Shown: in pieces, positions 23,021 through 33,116 of the stretch
How positions within the stretch are numbered: the first letter of the stretch is position 1
How the letters are laid out: every line of letters starts with the position of its first letter
Assembly: GCA_028829895.1 (NCBI GenBank)
Contig: CM054181.1
Location: forward strand, 116,903,860 to 116,967,859
DNA length: 64,000 bases
Source of the DNA: Sinotaia quadrata
Taxonomy: Eukaryota; Mollusca; Gastropoda; Architaenioglossa; Viviparidae
Reading direction: 5' to 3'
The notes under the pieces: generated by a model
What the model saw: only the letters and a program-made list of their open reading frames with translations
Told to the model about the DNA's origin: nothing
Database searches by the model: none
Made by a program: the position numbers and the translations under genes

Positions 23021-23392
23021 ATGTCGAACGTTGTTCAGCGTGGGGAAAGCTTTGACGATTCTGGTTGCCGCTACAAATGGAATTGGGATTGGGTCGATCA
23101 AGACTGGGTGGAAACTATCGATGGGGAAAAAGAATCAAAAGTAATCAGGAAAGTTCGGTTCGGCGAATGGATTCGAAAGTTGTCAACCTCTGGTTTTGCC
23201 TTCTGCGAGCTGTGCCGAGCAGAGATTAAATACGCAAACTGCGGATTTGGTGCCTTGCAGAAGCATGCTGACACCAAAGGACACCGTCAAGTGATTGATA
23301 TTCGTGCAACAAATTCATGCATTCCAGGTGAAAAAAAGCCCCCAAAAAACACGAGCTCAAACAAAAACACCCTTGTTAAAGCATACTATTAA
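23021..23392 (+). pseudogene. hAT-type transposase N-terminal zinc-finger fragment
   Basis: A 123-codon open frame containing FCELCRAEIKYANCGFGALQ followed by KHADTKGHRQ, i.e. Cys-x2-Cys ... His-x5-His, the BED-like DNA-binding finger seen at the start of many hAT-family transposases. Trp-rich residues upstream (WNWDWVDQDW) are compatible. The catalytic and dimerisation regions are missing, so this is an internally deleted remnant. The nested transposon entered just upstream: before it (21043-21053) lies ATG plus two codons, and the frame resumes at 23015-23021. The original start was therefore probably on the far side of the insertion. Confidence 0.6.
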
Positions 23393-23615
23393 ATTGCAAT
23401 TGAGAAAATTAGTCTTTTACTTGGAATTTGGGAAGCAGATTGTGTGGCGATTTCTAAGCTCAGGTGGCACCAGATTGCACCATTTTGCTTCTTTAGACAC
23501 AAAATTTTTCCGGGGGGGCATGCCCCCGGACCCCCCTAGATTTTCGCGGCGCCTTTGGCGCCGTCACTTGCCAGTAAGCCCAAAACACTTTCACCAATTC
23601 CCACCCCTGTATAAT

Positions 23616-23745
23616 GCAAGAGATTGCTAGCAGAGCAACAGGCCATGGTACAAGAGATATCTGGGAGAATAATGGGCCATGGTGCAAGAGATTTCTGGAA
23701 GACTATTGGAAAGGTGCAAGAGACGGCTGGGAGAACTACTGTATG
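23616..23745 (+). repeat. 34-bp minisatellite, right part of split array
   Basis: Continues the unit of 20283-20846 (gggccatggtgcaagagat, ctgggagaa), about four copies, beginning directly after the right transposon end. Confidence 0.9.
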
Positions 23746-24277
23746 ACAGATGAACATTTGGACACAGAACTTATAGAGACACTTTTTTCTTTGATATTTA
23801 AACTTGAGAACCCAGCAAGCATGATTATCAGATAACAGAAAATTGCTCTAGAAATGTGTGCAAGAAAGATGTCTCGTATTGGCAGAAGATGGCCTTGAAT
23901 TGAGTAGCTTCCTACATGAATGTATGTTTTTTTCTGTCCTTAAACAATTAATAATTAATTAATTTTAATTATGTTGCTATAAGTTTAGAGTTAAATGCTA
24001 AAGATTTTAACAGTCTTTTATAATGAATTTTTTTCTATCCTTGAGTAAGTAATAATTAATTAATTTTAAATGAGTCATAAAAAAACAATAAAAGTTTATT
24101 ACTAAAGATGTTTCCATCTCTTACAATAATGATAATAACAATTACCACTGCCTATAAAGCACCATTGACCTCACCAGAAAATGAAAAGGTCTTTTTTGTG
24201 ACTGGTCAGTAATATGTTGGATTTATTGCAGACAACCAAAGTGTATAGGTCATACACATATTTTAAATTTATTTCAG

Positions 24278-24424
24278 GCAACCCAAGTGCATGGCTCAAT
24301 TGACAGTGCTGCAGATGACATGAAAGATGTGCTTCAAGATTTGTTGCAGACAATCGAAGAGGCTGCTTCTCAAGCTGGTGTAGTGTCTAACATGATTGAT
24401 AGTATCTCAAAGGCCATGGCACGA
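24278..24424 (+). CDS. TLN: Talin exon 8 (R9 end / R10 start)
   Basis: 49 codons, phase 0/0, acceptor tttatttcag, donor CGA|gtatga. The peptide ATQVHGSIDSAADDMKDVLQ, then TIEEAASQAGVVSNMIDSIS, KAMAR aligns with vertebrate talin at about 1787-1836, including the EAAS-AGVV--M-DSI motif. It forms the last R9 helices and enters R10. Confidence 0.97.
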
Positions 24425-25552
24425 GTATGAAACTTAATTTCTTCTTTATAATTTTATTTTTTAATGAAGATTTCATCTTGCAATATTGTTAGTCTCAGAA
24501 CATCCAAACTACTCATAGCACAAAGATGTATCCTTGGATTTGATTAAACTCTAACATCTTAACATCTTTGTACTGATTTTATATTGTGTAGAATTATAAA
24601 TACATGGTGGCCATTTTTGGCACCTGTAACTTAAGTATAAAATGTGCATTTGTAGTTATTGTAATGTGACCATTTCTGGAACTTTTGTCCATTTCTGGCA
24701 CCTGTGACTTCATTAAGTATAAAATGTACATATGTAGTTGTGACAATTTCTGGAACTTTTGTCCATTTCTGGCACCTGTGACTTCATTAAGTATAAAATG
24801 TACATATGTAGTTGTGACAATTTCTGGAACTTTTGTCCATTTCTGGCACCTGTAACTTCATTAAGTATAGAATGTACATATGTAGTTGTGACCATTTCTG
24901 GAACTTTTGACCATTTCTGGCACCTATCATTAAGTATAAAATGTGCATTTGTTGTTGTAATATGACTATTTCTGGAACTTTGACCTTTTCTGGTACCTGT
25001 GACAAGTACAGAATGTGCATTTATAGTTGTATGGTTGCCTTTTCTATAATTTGTAACCATTTCTGGGACTTATGGCTACATTAAGTAAAACGATGCATAT
25101 TTAGTTGTAGGTGACTATTTTTGGCACTTTATTAAGTACAAAAATTGATGTTCTAGTTGTTGTGTGGGATTTGGTTAATATTTCTCACTGTATATAATGC
25201 ACCAGTAACTGATAAACATGAACATAGACTGTTTTTAACTACATGCATATTCAATGTTTATATCTGCACAAACAAATCTTCTGGTCTGGGTTTTTATTTC
25301 TTGGGTCATTAGTAACACAAAATGGATTAATCATTTCTTGGGATGCAAATTGACAGAAAAAGATTTAATTATGTTAAATTTTCCATTCCATGCACTAAAA
25401 AATGTCTATCTTAAGCTATTAGTGTTGGCCATTGACGTGATCTTGACGATGCTAAAGCATAAATCATCTGATTTCATCATTTCTTTTTTGTCTTCATGTG
25501 ATCAAAGGAGTTCACATGTAACATCATCCATTGATTAAATTTATGTTATCAG
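24425..25552. other. 1.1-kb intron 8 of window
   Basis: Phase-0 intron, gtatga...ttatcag. Half is the 74-bp minisatellite (24590-25145). The rest is AT-rich. Confidence 0.85.
24590..25145 (+). repeat. ~74-bp minisatellite, about 7 copies
   Basis: Unit ccatttctggcacctgtgac, ttcattaagtataaaatgta, catatgtagttgtgacaatt, tctggaacttttgt. The middle copies (24690-24900) are nearly identical, the outer ones diverged. The 115-codon antisense frame is repeat-derived. Confidence 0.93.
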
Positions 25553-25654
25553 ACAGATGAACGACTCGCCATCAGTGAAAATGTATCTTTCGTGGATTGT
25601 CAGACGAGCATGGTGCGATTGGCCAAGCAAATTGCTCGCACTGCGCAGGATATG
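25553..25654 (+). CDS. TLN: Talin exon 9 (R10)
   Basis: 34 codons, phase 0/0. The acceptor is taken at ttatcag|ACA (AG at 25551-25552). The AG four bases downstream would break the frame. Donor ATG|gtgagt. The peptide SENVSFVDCQTSMVRLAKQI, ARTAQDM matches vertebrate GSFVDYQTTMVRTAKAIAVT-QEM at about 1837-1870. It belongs to bundle R10. Confidence 0.97.
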
Positions 25655-26529
25655 GTGAGTCTCATCTGTGCATGTGTGCATGCATGTTTTTTTTTAACCT
25701 CTTGCCTGTCAGGTCACATAGTTACATAATGTGCCATCCTGGCAGGTTGTTTTGCTGCTCAGCAGTAATTGAATGGGTGAGCTTACTAAAAAATAAAAAG
25801 TGGCTGTAATCATAAATGGATTTTTAAAATTTTAATTTCTACCTATGCTAAACATAAAGTATTATTTTAAAATTATTTAAATTCAAAAACTAAATAATAA
25901 AAAGTTCCCTTACCTTTCAGTTGAACTTGCATGATGATTATCAGTGTCTATCTCGATTTTCTCACAATCAGCGACAAGTAGGACCTTACACCCCCAAAAT
26001 ATTAATTTTATAATGTCCAAATGGTTTGGGGGCTGTATAAATATCCAGGATGCCTCCTCATCAGAGGTCTCACTCCTGAAAGTTTGGACAGTGTCAAGCA
26101 AGCAACCACCAAGTACTGTTATTCAATGGCTGCATCGCCTGAGATGTGTCTGATGAAAGCTTCAAAATGTATAAAAACAGATCTCATCCTTAAGTAAAAT
26201 ATAAATCACAGAACTGTAAAGTCCCTTGTCAATTAGATGCAAAATTACTATTTTTTCTGCATAATTTTCAGTTTTCAGATATTTTATAAATGAAAATTAT
26301 TTCCTCGAGTTGAATATTTAAAGTCCAAATATTTTTTAAAGTTCAAGTGAAAGTACTTGTTGGGTATACATGACAAAAATGAATGATGAAGGAAAATCAC
26401 TGAAATTATGTATAATTTTGAAATACATATATATATACATTTATTTATAGCACTTGTTGCAAGTCATGGCAAAGAGAGCCAGCCCCTAGCAAATAAGAGT
26501 AGAGATTTATAATTGTTTACAATAAATTA

Positions 26530-26940
26530 GAACTAGACAGGAGTCCAATGCACATTTTTTTAACACAATTCCTTTCAAATGTCCAATGAATAAATAAAGT
26601 TGACACATCCAAGTGAAGTAAAGAAACTTTTTTTTTTATTCTATATATCCTAGCACAAGAGTCCAATACACATTTTATTAACATTTTTCCATTGAAGTGT
26701 CCAATGAATGAATAAAGTTGACACATCCAAATGAAGTAAAGAAACTTTTTTTACCCATGCACAGGAGTCCGATACACATTTTTTTTAACACAATTCTATT
26801 TAAATGTCCAATGAATAAATAAAGTTGACACGTTCAAGTGAAGTAAAAATCATTTTTTTACACATATCCTAGCACAGGAATCTAATGCACATTTCTTTTA
26901 ACACAATTCCATTTAAATGTCCATTGAATAAATAAATTGA
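26530..26940 (+). repeat. ~107-118-bp tandem repeat, 4 copies
   Basis: Units begin at about 26538, 26656, 26763 and 26875 and share aggagtccaatgcacattt, aaatgtccaatgaataaata and aagttgacacatccaagtga. Confidence 0.9.
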
Positions 26941-27166
26941 CAGTGATGATCAGTGTATAATCAGTCTGATTTTCTGGATTTGATCATCAGCTATAGGCAG
27001 GCTGTTGTCCGAAAAATGTAAACAAGTCAGCAACAAACAAAATCTATGACCTGACATAACTTTAAGAAAGAAATGATGAACGAGAAATTCTCGTTAGAAA
27101 AATAATGTTCAGTACATGGTTTTCTATCCTCATCAAAAAATAAGGCCCAAAATTGATAAAGTTCCC

Positions 27167-27448
27167 TTACCTGAGTTTCATGCTATTTTTTAATACAAGA
27201 TTCTTTAGAAATTTTGGGTGGGCCAGTAATGTGGCTTCATGCATTTTAGTGTACTCAACTATTTTTTGCATGATATTTTCAGAGAAAAATGCTTGGAATA
27301 CATTAAGTACTGTAGCATTTTTTTTGCAAAAGAATCTGTACTCTGCTGTTTCCTGCAAAAGGGTGCTTGGTTGATTGTTGCATAGCGAACTCCTCACTCC
27401 AGATGCCGTTTCAACTGGTCGAATTTCAGAGTCATCACACTCATTCAT
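27167..27448 (-). pseudogene. Possible piggyBac-like transposase N-terminal fragment
   Basis: A 93-codon minus-strand frame with an acidic start (NECDDSEI) and then FQAFFSENIMQKIVEYTKMH, resembling the piggyBac-derived pattern F-lFF-e-i---iv-eTN. The frame stops soon after, and no catalytic aspartates are visible. Just beyond its end the minus strand reads ctcaggtaaggg, donor-like by chance or as part of the element. A diverged, truncated copy is the simplest reading. A chance frame is possible. Confidence 0.35.
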
Positions 27449-28025
27449 TTGAAAATTGCTAGTAGCTCAACAGATGAATTATCTCCTTCACTGCATAATT
27501 CAGTAGACTCTACTAGAATATCAAAAAAGATGAATGCATTTCTGCATGAAGCCATAACTTGCCAATTTTTTTTTTTTTACAAAACACAAAAACAGTTTCT
27601 ACAGCAATGGCTGCTAGCAAGAAAAAGACCGCAGTAGGTGCAGAAATTGTGCTCTTTCCATTACACAAGCAATCTAATTAAAACTGTCCAATGGTCACCA
27701 ATTGTATGGTAAACCAAACACATATTAGCTTCACAGTATTTGGCTCACTTAAAAAAGGACTAAGAAAATGGATGCATGCCAATGAACTGGTATACAGTAC
27801 GAAGACTACTAGTGTCACATTTGAATGAACTAGAGTTGGAACGCAGAAAGGCAACAGGTTAAATTACATTTTGGTTTGTATTAATGTAATATATTTAGAG
27901 AAGCAAATACTTGAGTGTATTTCAAACAATGTTAAAATAACCATACCAAGCATCTTTACTTTTGAAATTAATATACAGTCAGATTTATTTGTTGTATTTT
28001 GTTTTTTATTGTTTATTTTTTTTAG

Positions 28026-28145
28026 ATTGGAAAATCAACAACTAATGTTGGACAGCTTGGTGTTTTGGCCAATCAGTTGACGCGAGACTTTGCTCAATTG
28101 GCCAGCTCTTCCTGTGGTGCTGCAGCTGTGACACACAATGCTGAT
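28026..28145 (+). CDS. TLN: Talin exon 10 (R10)
   Basis: 40 codons, phase 0/0, acceptor ttttttttag, donor GAT|gtgagt. The peptide IGKSTTNVGQLGVLANQLTR and DFAQLASSSCGAAAVTHNAD aligns with vertebrate TKSNTSPEELGPLANQLTSD YG-LA at about 1871-1910. It is a helix pair of bundle R10. The donor region seeds the downstream ctgatgtgagtgttctga-type repeat. Confidence 0.97.
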
Positions 28146-28400
28146 GTGAGTGTTCTGAAAATGTTAGCTTTGTTGAAGTGTGTCCTCTGAATGTGGCACC
28201 ATTGTACCAATGTGTGTGTTCTGAATGTGTTATATTTTCTGATGTGTTGTCTGAGTGTCTCACATGTTTTCTGATATGAGTTGTCAGAATGTCTCAGATA
28301 TTCTGAGTGTTCTGAATGTGTCACAAAAAAATTATGATACTATTATAAATAAATAAAACTAATGTCAGCGATCTGAATGTTTCACAAATAACTCTAATGC
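28137..28400 (+). repeat. Short degenerate repeat beginning at exon 10 donor
   Basis: The boundary gctgat|gtgagtgttctgaa is echoed by ttctgatgtgttgtctgagt, ttctgatatgagttgtcaga, attctgagtgttctgaatgt and later cgatctgaatgtttcaca, at roughly 25-35-bp spacing. The unit is short, so the derivation is less secure than for exons 2-4. Confidence 0.55.
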
Positions 28401-28733
28401 CAGCAGTTGTGTGCTTATGGGAGTGTTTGGTAACTAATGGGGTTTGTATATAGCAAGAAGTCATAAGATTTTATTTTGTATCTGACAAAAAATTGATTTT
28501 AAATGCTTATTTTGCCTAACACAATCACCACAAAAAAATTCTTAATACAGTCCTGTCAAGCTTGTTTTATGTAACACAAACTCCATAGATAACAATTTCT
28601 TAATACAGCTTGTCATGCTTGTTTTACCTAACACAATCTCCATAGATAAGAATTTCTTAAATCAGTGTCGTGCAACATTGATTTGTCCTCACTATCCTTG
28701 ATTATTTTTCTTTCTGGAATCTGTTTTTGGCAG
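28146..28733. other. 0.59-kb intron 10 of window
   Basis: Phase-0 intron, gtgagt...ttggcag. Donor-proximal repeat (to about 28400), then a 62-bp repeat (28505-28672). Confidence 0.85.
28505..28672 (+). repeat. ~62-bp tandem repeat, 3 copies
   Basis: Units share cttgttttacctaacacaat, ctccatagataa and aatttcttaatacag. Confidence 0.9.
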
Positions 28734-28880
28734 ATTGCTAACCGTATCCGCATTACAGTTCAAGATCTTGGGAAGAGCTGCATAGAAGTTGTCCAAGATG
28801 CTGGGAGTCTTCAAGGTAATCCTGGTGACACATATGCCCAACGGGATTTGTGCGATCATGCACGTGCCATCAGTGAAAAG
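28734..28880 (+). CDS. TLN: Talin exon 11 (R10, first half of vinculin-binding site 3)
   Basis: 49 codons, phase 0/0, acceptor tttttggcag, donor AAG|gtgaaa. The peptide IANRIRITVQDLGKSCIEVV, QDAGSLQGNPGDTYAQRDLC and DHARAISEK matches vertebrate IG--IK-RVQELGHGCA-LV-KAGALQ and YTKKELIECARRVSEK at about 1911-1959. The last 16 residues are the N-terminal part of the VBS3 helix (human about 1944-1969), which continues in exon 12. Confidence 0.98.
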
Positions 28881-29784
28881 GTGAAAGAGTGTTCCATCAG
28901 TTTGTTTTAGTAGAATAAGTGAGTTTAACCACTAATGATTAACTGAAATTAATTAAACTAACTACATCTATAATTTAAATTTATAGACTAGTCTGTTCTG
29001 ACTTTCTGGCATACTTCCAAAATACTGACAATAAGTCTGCAGATATCATCACTTATTCTCGTATTTTTTCACAGTTTTTGTGCCTAAGTGCTGGAACACA
29101 AACTGTACTAGGGAATAATTGAAAGAAATATTCATTCGCTGTTCATTTTTCCACCTCTCAAGAGAGATTGCAAATTAGTGCTAGGGAGATGAGCTTGAAA
29201 GAAATACATACATTCACTGTTCATTTTCCCTCTTGAAGATCAGAACAGACAAATTAGTACTAGAGAAACAAGCTTGAAAGAAATTTGCACTCACTGCTCC
29301 TTTTCCCTCATGAGGGAGAACATAAACTGATGCTAAGGAAACAAGCTGACAAGAAATATGCACTCACTACTCCTTTTCCCTCATGAGGGAGAACATAAAC
29401 TGATGCTAAGGAAACAAGCTGACAAGAAATATGCACTCGCTGCTCCTTTTCCCTCATGAGGGAGAACATAAACTGGTTATTGTCAAACAAACTTGAATGT
29501 ACAATCACCATTCCTTGTCCCTGTTGAGGGAGTGGACATTGACAAACTAATACTGAAGCAATATACTTGAATCATATTTGGAATCCCATTCCTTGTACCC
29601 ATTACAGGCAAGTGGAGAACATTATTAGTGAGGAGTTGAACCCAGTGATATTTCCTTAGGAACTGGATCCAGCCTGATGTAGTCATTGTAACTCCAGTAC
29701 CTTAAAAAGTATTGACCATTGTATGTTTTTAGCAGAAGTCTGCCTATGAGCCAATGTTAGCTGATTTACATCATGTTTTAACAG
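28881..29784. other. 0.9-kb intron 11 of window
   Basis: Phase-0 intron, gtgaaa...taacag. Most of it is the 73-80-bp array at 29085-29640. Confidence 0.85.
29085..29640 (+). repeat. ~73-80-bp minisatellite, about 7 copies
   Basis: Recurring actgatgctaaggaaacaag, ctgacaagaaatatgcactc and cttttccctcatgagggag. Copies at about 29300-29470 are almost identical, outer copies diverged. Confidence 0.9.
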
Positions 29785-29951
29785 GTTTCGTATGTACTTG
29801 CGGCACTGCAAGCTGGTGCTAGAGGAACACAGGCCTGCATCAATGCTGCAAGCACCGTAAGTGGTATTATTGGTGACCTTGATACCACCATCATGTTTGC
29901 CACTGCAGGCACGCTTAACCCAGAAGGAGATGAAACTTTCGCTGATCAAAG
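29785..29951 (+). CDS. TLN: Talin exon 12 (VBS3 end, R11 start)
   Basis: 167 nt: 55 codons plus AG, completed by the first A of exon 13 (AG|A, Arg). Acceptor gttttaacag, donor CAAAG|gtgagt. The peptide VSYVLAALQAGARGTQACIN, then STVSGIIGDLDTTIMFATAG, TLNPEGDETFADQR is almost identical to vertebrate talin at about 1960-2015. It closes the VBS3 helix and starts R11, one of the most conserved parts of the rod, which forms part of the second integrin-binding region with R12. Confidence 0.99.
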
Positions 29952-30095
29952 GTGAGTGGGTGAAAAACAGTAGCTGGTGAGTTGTTTTTATAATGCATTT
30001 ATCATGTTGGAAAGAAAAAAGTGGGAGAGTAGCTGGGGAGTTGTTCTTCATAATAACACATTTACCTTGCTAAAAAGAAGTCGGTGGAAGAAATT
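29950..30095 (+). repeat. ~75-bp duplication next to exon 12 donor
   Basis: gtgggtgaaaaacagtagct, ggtgagttgtttttataa is repeated as gtgggagagtagctggggag, ttgttcttcataa, with atgcatttatcatgttgg matched by acacatttaccttgct. The array starts at the donor but includes little exon. Confidence 0.7.
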
Positions 30096-30432
30096 TTTTT
30101 TTACTGTATTGTATTTTTTAATCAGACATTTTCTATGCTGGAGTTTTTGCCCTACATTGCATCTTTATTTACGTGTTAGAGTTATCTTTCCTTACCAATA
30201 GATATAATTTTCTGTTTCTGATCAGTAAAAACGAAGCAAGAAAAGACCAGATGTTAAATACAGTCTTTCTATAAAGTATAAATAAGTATAATTAATAAAT
30301 AGATTTATTGAGTAGTTATTTATTTTGTACTATTGTTTCTTTATGCATGCACTAAATTTATATTAACTTTTACATATATTATGAATTAAGCTGTTCACAC
30401 AAAAATAATACATTTCTTCATTTGTGTTGCAG
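29952..30432. other. 0.48-kb intron 12 of window
   Basis: Phase-2 intron, gtgagt...gttgcag. After the donor-proximal duplication it is plain AT-rich sequence. Confidence 0.85.
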
Positions 30433-30616
30433 AGAAAACATCTTGAAGACAGCTAAGGCATTAGTGGAAGATACAAAAACGCTTGTGGCTGGTGCAGCAT
30501 CAAATCAAGAACAGTTAGCTGCTGCAGCACAAGCAGCTGTTAAGACCATCACACGTCTTGCAGACGTAGTCAAACTGGGAGCAGGTGCTTTGGGTTCTGA
30601 CCAGCCTGATGCTCAG
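30433..30616 (+). CDS. TLN: Talin exon 13 (R11)
   Basis: 184 nt: one base finishing Arg, then 61 codons. Acceptor gtgttgcag, donor CAG|gtatgc. The peptide ENILKTAKALVEDTKTLVAG, then EQLAAAAQAAVKTITRLADV and VKLGAGALGSDQPDAQ matches vertebrate REGILKTAKVLVEDTKVLV, ITRLADVVKLGAASLG-DDPETQ at about 2016-2076. It is bundle R11, which in vertebrates can also bind vinculin and RIAM. Short in-frame open reading continues into the intron before a stop. Confidence 0.99.
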
Positions 30617-30734
30617 GTATGCGTGTGTGCCAAGTGTTGCTTTTTGAGACATGATGTGCAAGTCTGTGAGGGTTATAGTTCAAAACCAGCCATTTGGATG
30701 CATCTTACGGTTTGATTGTCTCAGATCATGATTG

Positions 30735-31100
30735 TTGAGGCATGTGTTTTGCCTGTTGAGTTTAGAGATGTGTAAATATTGCATGATGCCTGTTGAGATC
30801 TAGAGATGTGTTAGTGAATGTCGTGTTCCCTGTTGAGGTCTAGACATGTATAGGCATCCTGTGATCTTTTTTTTAGGTCTAGAGATGTGTGGATGCCTAC
30901 AAAGGTCTAAAGATGTGGGTTTATTGGTTATGTATGTAGAGGTAAAAAAGATATGGGTTGACAGGAAATGTCTGTTGAGGCTAAAGATGTGGGTTAACGT
31001 GTGATGCCTGTTGAAATCTTGGAGATGTGTGGGTGTCACATAAAGCCTGTTGCAGTCATGAGATGCCTTACTTGCTTTGCCTGTTGAAGTCTAAGTTACA
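30735..31100 (+). repeat. ~48-bp minisatellite, about 7 copies
   Basis: Recurring gatgcctgttgagatctaga and gatgtgtgggtg with variable spacers. Confidence 0.85.
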
Positions 31101-31514
31101 TTTTTAACCATGCTGAGATCTCCTTACCCAGTAATTAAATGTTAGATTAGTGTTTTTGAAATACATTTCAAAATTAAAGATATGTTAACTTTTTAAAAAC
31201 TTTCCATCTAGATACCCTTTTAGTAAACTGGTGCATATGTTATTTTTTAATGACTACAAAATTACTTGCAGCAACTTTAAAGAAAAAATCTTGAATAATA
31301 AATATTGATTTTTAAAATAGTTTTCAGAAACTATTTTTTTATTTAAATGTATTATATGGAAACATTTTCAGTTGAGAATTGGGTCTGCTTTGTAACATAG
31401 ATTAGTTTACTTAAACTTTTATTGGTAATTGTGAATGCTTGTATTCATATAACTATTTTTTTTAATGCACTATTTATACTTTTAATGGAATGAAGGTGTG
31501 ATACAAGCACACAA

Positions 31515-31577
31515 AGTGTGAAAAGATTCAAGTGTGATAGCAAGCTCAAAAAAAGTGTGAAAAGATTCAAGTGTGAT
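31515..31577 (+). repeat. Direct duplication of aaagtgtgaaaagattcaag
   Basis: Two copies about 43 bp apart share aaagtgtgaaaagattcaag and tgtgat. Confidence 0.9.
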
Positions 31578-31662
31578 GCCTGCTTTGGTTTGATCTCTTG
31601 TTATGTATTTCTAGTCAAATGTGTGATAGTGAGAATGCTCTGTTTTCCTCCCTTTGCTGAAG

Positions 31663-31788
31663 GTTTTGCTTATAAATGCTGTCAAAGATGTCGCCTCTGC
31701 ACTGTCTGATCTGATAAGTGCCACAAAAAATGCTTCTGGAAAACCTGTAAATGATCCTGCCATGTTACATCTGAAAGAGTCAGCTAAG
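31663..31788 (+). CDS. TLN: Talin exon 14 (R11, second integrin-binding site helix)
   Basis: 42 codons, phase 0/0, acceptor ttgctgaag, donor AAG|gtaaga. The peptide VLLINAVKDVASALSDLISA, TKNASGKPVNDPAMLHLKES, AK corresponds to vertebrate VLINAVKDVAKALGDLISATK at about 2077-2118, the helix called IBS2. Vertebrate IBS2 function depends on two lysines four residues apart (KDVAK, about 2085/2089). Here the first is kept and the second is Ser (KDVAS), as I recall for Drosophila talin. Confidence 0.98.
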
Positions 31789-33072
31789 GTAAGAACATTA
31801 TATCTGAGACACCTGTCCCAATCACTCTTTTCAGTCACAAATACTAGTCTTTCTAGAACACGACATTATATCTTCCTACCATTTGACACAAATATTCTTT
31901 TGAAACTATTTTAGTATATTATTATTAGCCCAGAATATTATTTGCAAAACTCATTTTTAATTATTTTTTCTTCAACTACTATAAAGATTCTTTTATTTAT
32001 TAGAAGCCCACTCTAATATTAACGGCATGACATCTAGTTATAGTATTTTCTCAATGTTCAGTTTTGTTTAATGTGTCTTGTGTGTTTTCTTTTCAGTTTG
32101 GTTTGAATTACTCAATTTGTTATTTTGTTTTCCATTTTTAATTTTAATTATTTAAACGTTTTTATGCACTTAATCTAACTTGATATAATCTTTATCAAGG
32201 TTTACAATTAAATGCAGATTTGTGCATGGTTGATCGCTCTGGTGTTTGGCTGCAGTCATATTCTTTTCCTATTTTCCCTCCAACACTTATTCAATCTAAG
32301 TCATTGTGGTTGTGGTTGTGGTTGTTTTCCCGCTTTAGTTTCATTTTAACTTCTATCCACTGTCAGTTTTTATATTTTATTTTCAAATTTCCATTCCAGT
32401 AACCATCAATAATAATACAAATTTAGCTCACAATAACATAGTATTTAAAGTTAAAATTATAATCTGTATCACCCTTTTCTTAAAATAATAATTCCTGATT
32501 CCCACTATTCTTAACTGTTAGTCATGTGTTTGTTTTTGTTTTTGATTAGCACTGCTTCTAAGCAATAATAGCATTATCTCTTCTTGGTTGTCTAATTGTC
32601 ACTTGTCCTGTATTAAATAGAATTGGTTTTCTGTGTGCTTTCAGTTAGTTCCTGGATGTTAATTCAGTTAATGTTTATTGTACTACAAATTATGCAACTT
32701 TTTAAGAATGCATGTTTTGTCCCCATTATTTAAACAGCTGATTTTACGGTTTGTTTAATGGTTGAGTAAAGGCTATTTATTTATATTTAGCATCCAACCA
32801 TATACAAATTTCCTTTTAATTAGGTTGTGGCAGCCAAATTTTAATTTCAAGACTTTTATTTTTTTTAAATTTGTACTTATTACAATCAGATATTAAAGAA
32901 AGTTTTTATTATCCATTGTACTGATTTTAGTTTTAAGCTTTGGATTAATTAATTATTGATTATTTAATTAATTAATTTTGAATAATAATAATGCAAAAAT
33001 ATTTCCAGAAATCAAAATGGAGCAATTCACCAAGAACTATTTTTTGTTTTAATTCTATTTGCTTTTGCATCA

Positions 33073-33074
<2 letters not shown>

Positions 33075-33114
<40 letters not shown>
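33075..33114. repeat. (ATT)n microsatellite
   Basis: About 13 uninterrupted att units. A shorter run is at about 48361-48379. Confidence 0.95.

Positions 33115-33116
<2 letters not shown>

Larger units (their letters stand above)
20847..23609 (+). mobile_element. hAT-like non-autonomous transposon (interrupted by a second element)
   Basis: Ends are inverted: caggggtgggaattg at 20847 and caattcccacccctg ending at 23609 (15 bp). It is flanked by tataat on both sides (20841-20846 and 23610-23615). The CAGGGGT-type end suggests hAT. The duplication is 6 bp rather than the usual 8, so the superfamily is not certain. Without the nested insertion the element is about 0.8 kb. It carries a zinc-finger ORF fragment (23021-23392) and GC-rich hairpins near the right end (ccgggggggcatgcccccgg at 23510; cggcgcctttggcgccg at about 23547). 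Confidence 0.75.
19888..24277. other. 4.4-kb intron 7 of window
   Basis: Phase-0 intron, gtaaat...tttcag. The core is the 34-bp minisatellite split by a nested transposon pair (20283-23745). Flanks 19888-20280 and 23750-24277 are AT-rich with no feature beyond short repeats of taattaattaattt. Confidence 0.85.
25655..28025. other. 2.4-kb intron 9 of window
   Basis: Phase-0 intron, gtgagt...tttttag. It contains interspersed-repeat debris in 25905-26170, a 4-copy tandem repeat (26530-26940) and a piggyBac-like fragment on the minus strand (27167-27448). The phrase aaagttcccttacct occurs twice in direct orientation (25900-25917 and about 27158-27173), which may mark copies of one element. 27640-28020 is featureless AT-rich sequence. 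Confidence 0.75.
30617..31662. other. 1.05-kb intron 13 of window
   Basis: Phase-0 intron, gtatgc...gctgaag. It holds the 48-bp array (30735-31100) and a short duplication (31515-31577). 31100-31480 is AT-rich. Confidence 0.85.

Noticed and set aside
20283..24424. Idea that the 34-bp minisatellite derives from exon 8's end (ggccatgg...gag shared)
   Set aside because: Similarity is short, and the array lies about 530 bp upstream of the exon while the matching part is the exon's 3' end.
24713..25060. 115-codon antisense frame
   Set aside because: Translation of the 74-bp minisatellite.
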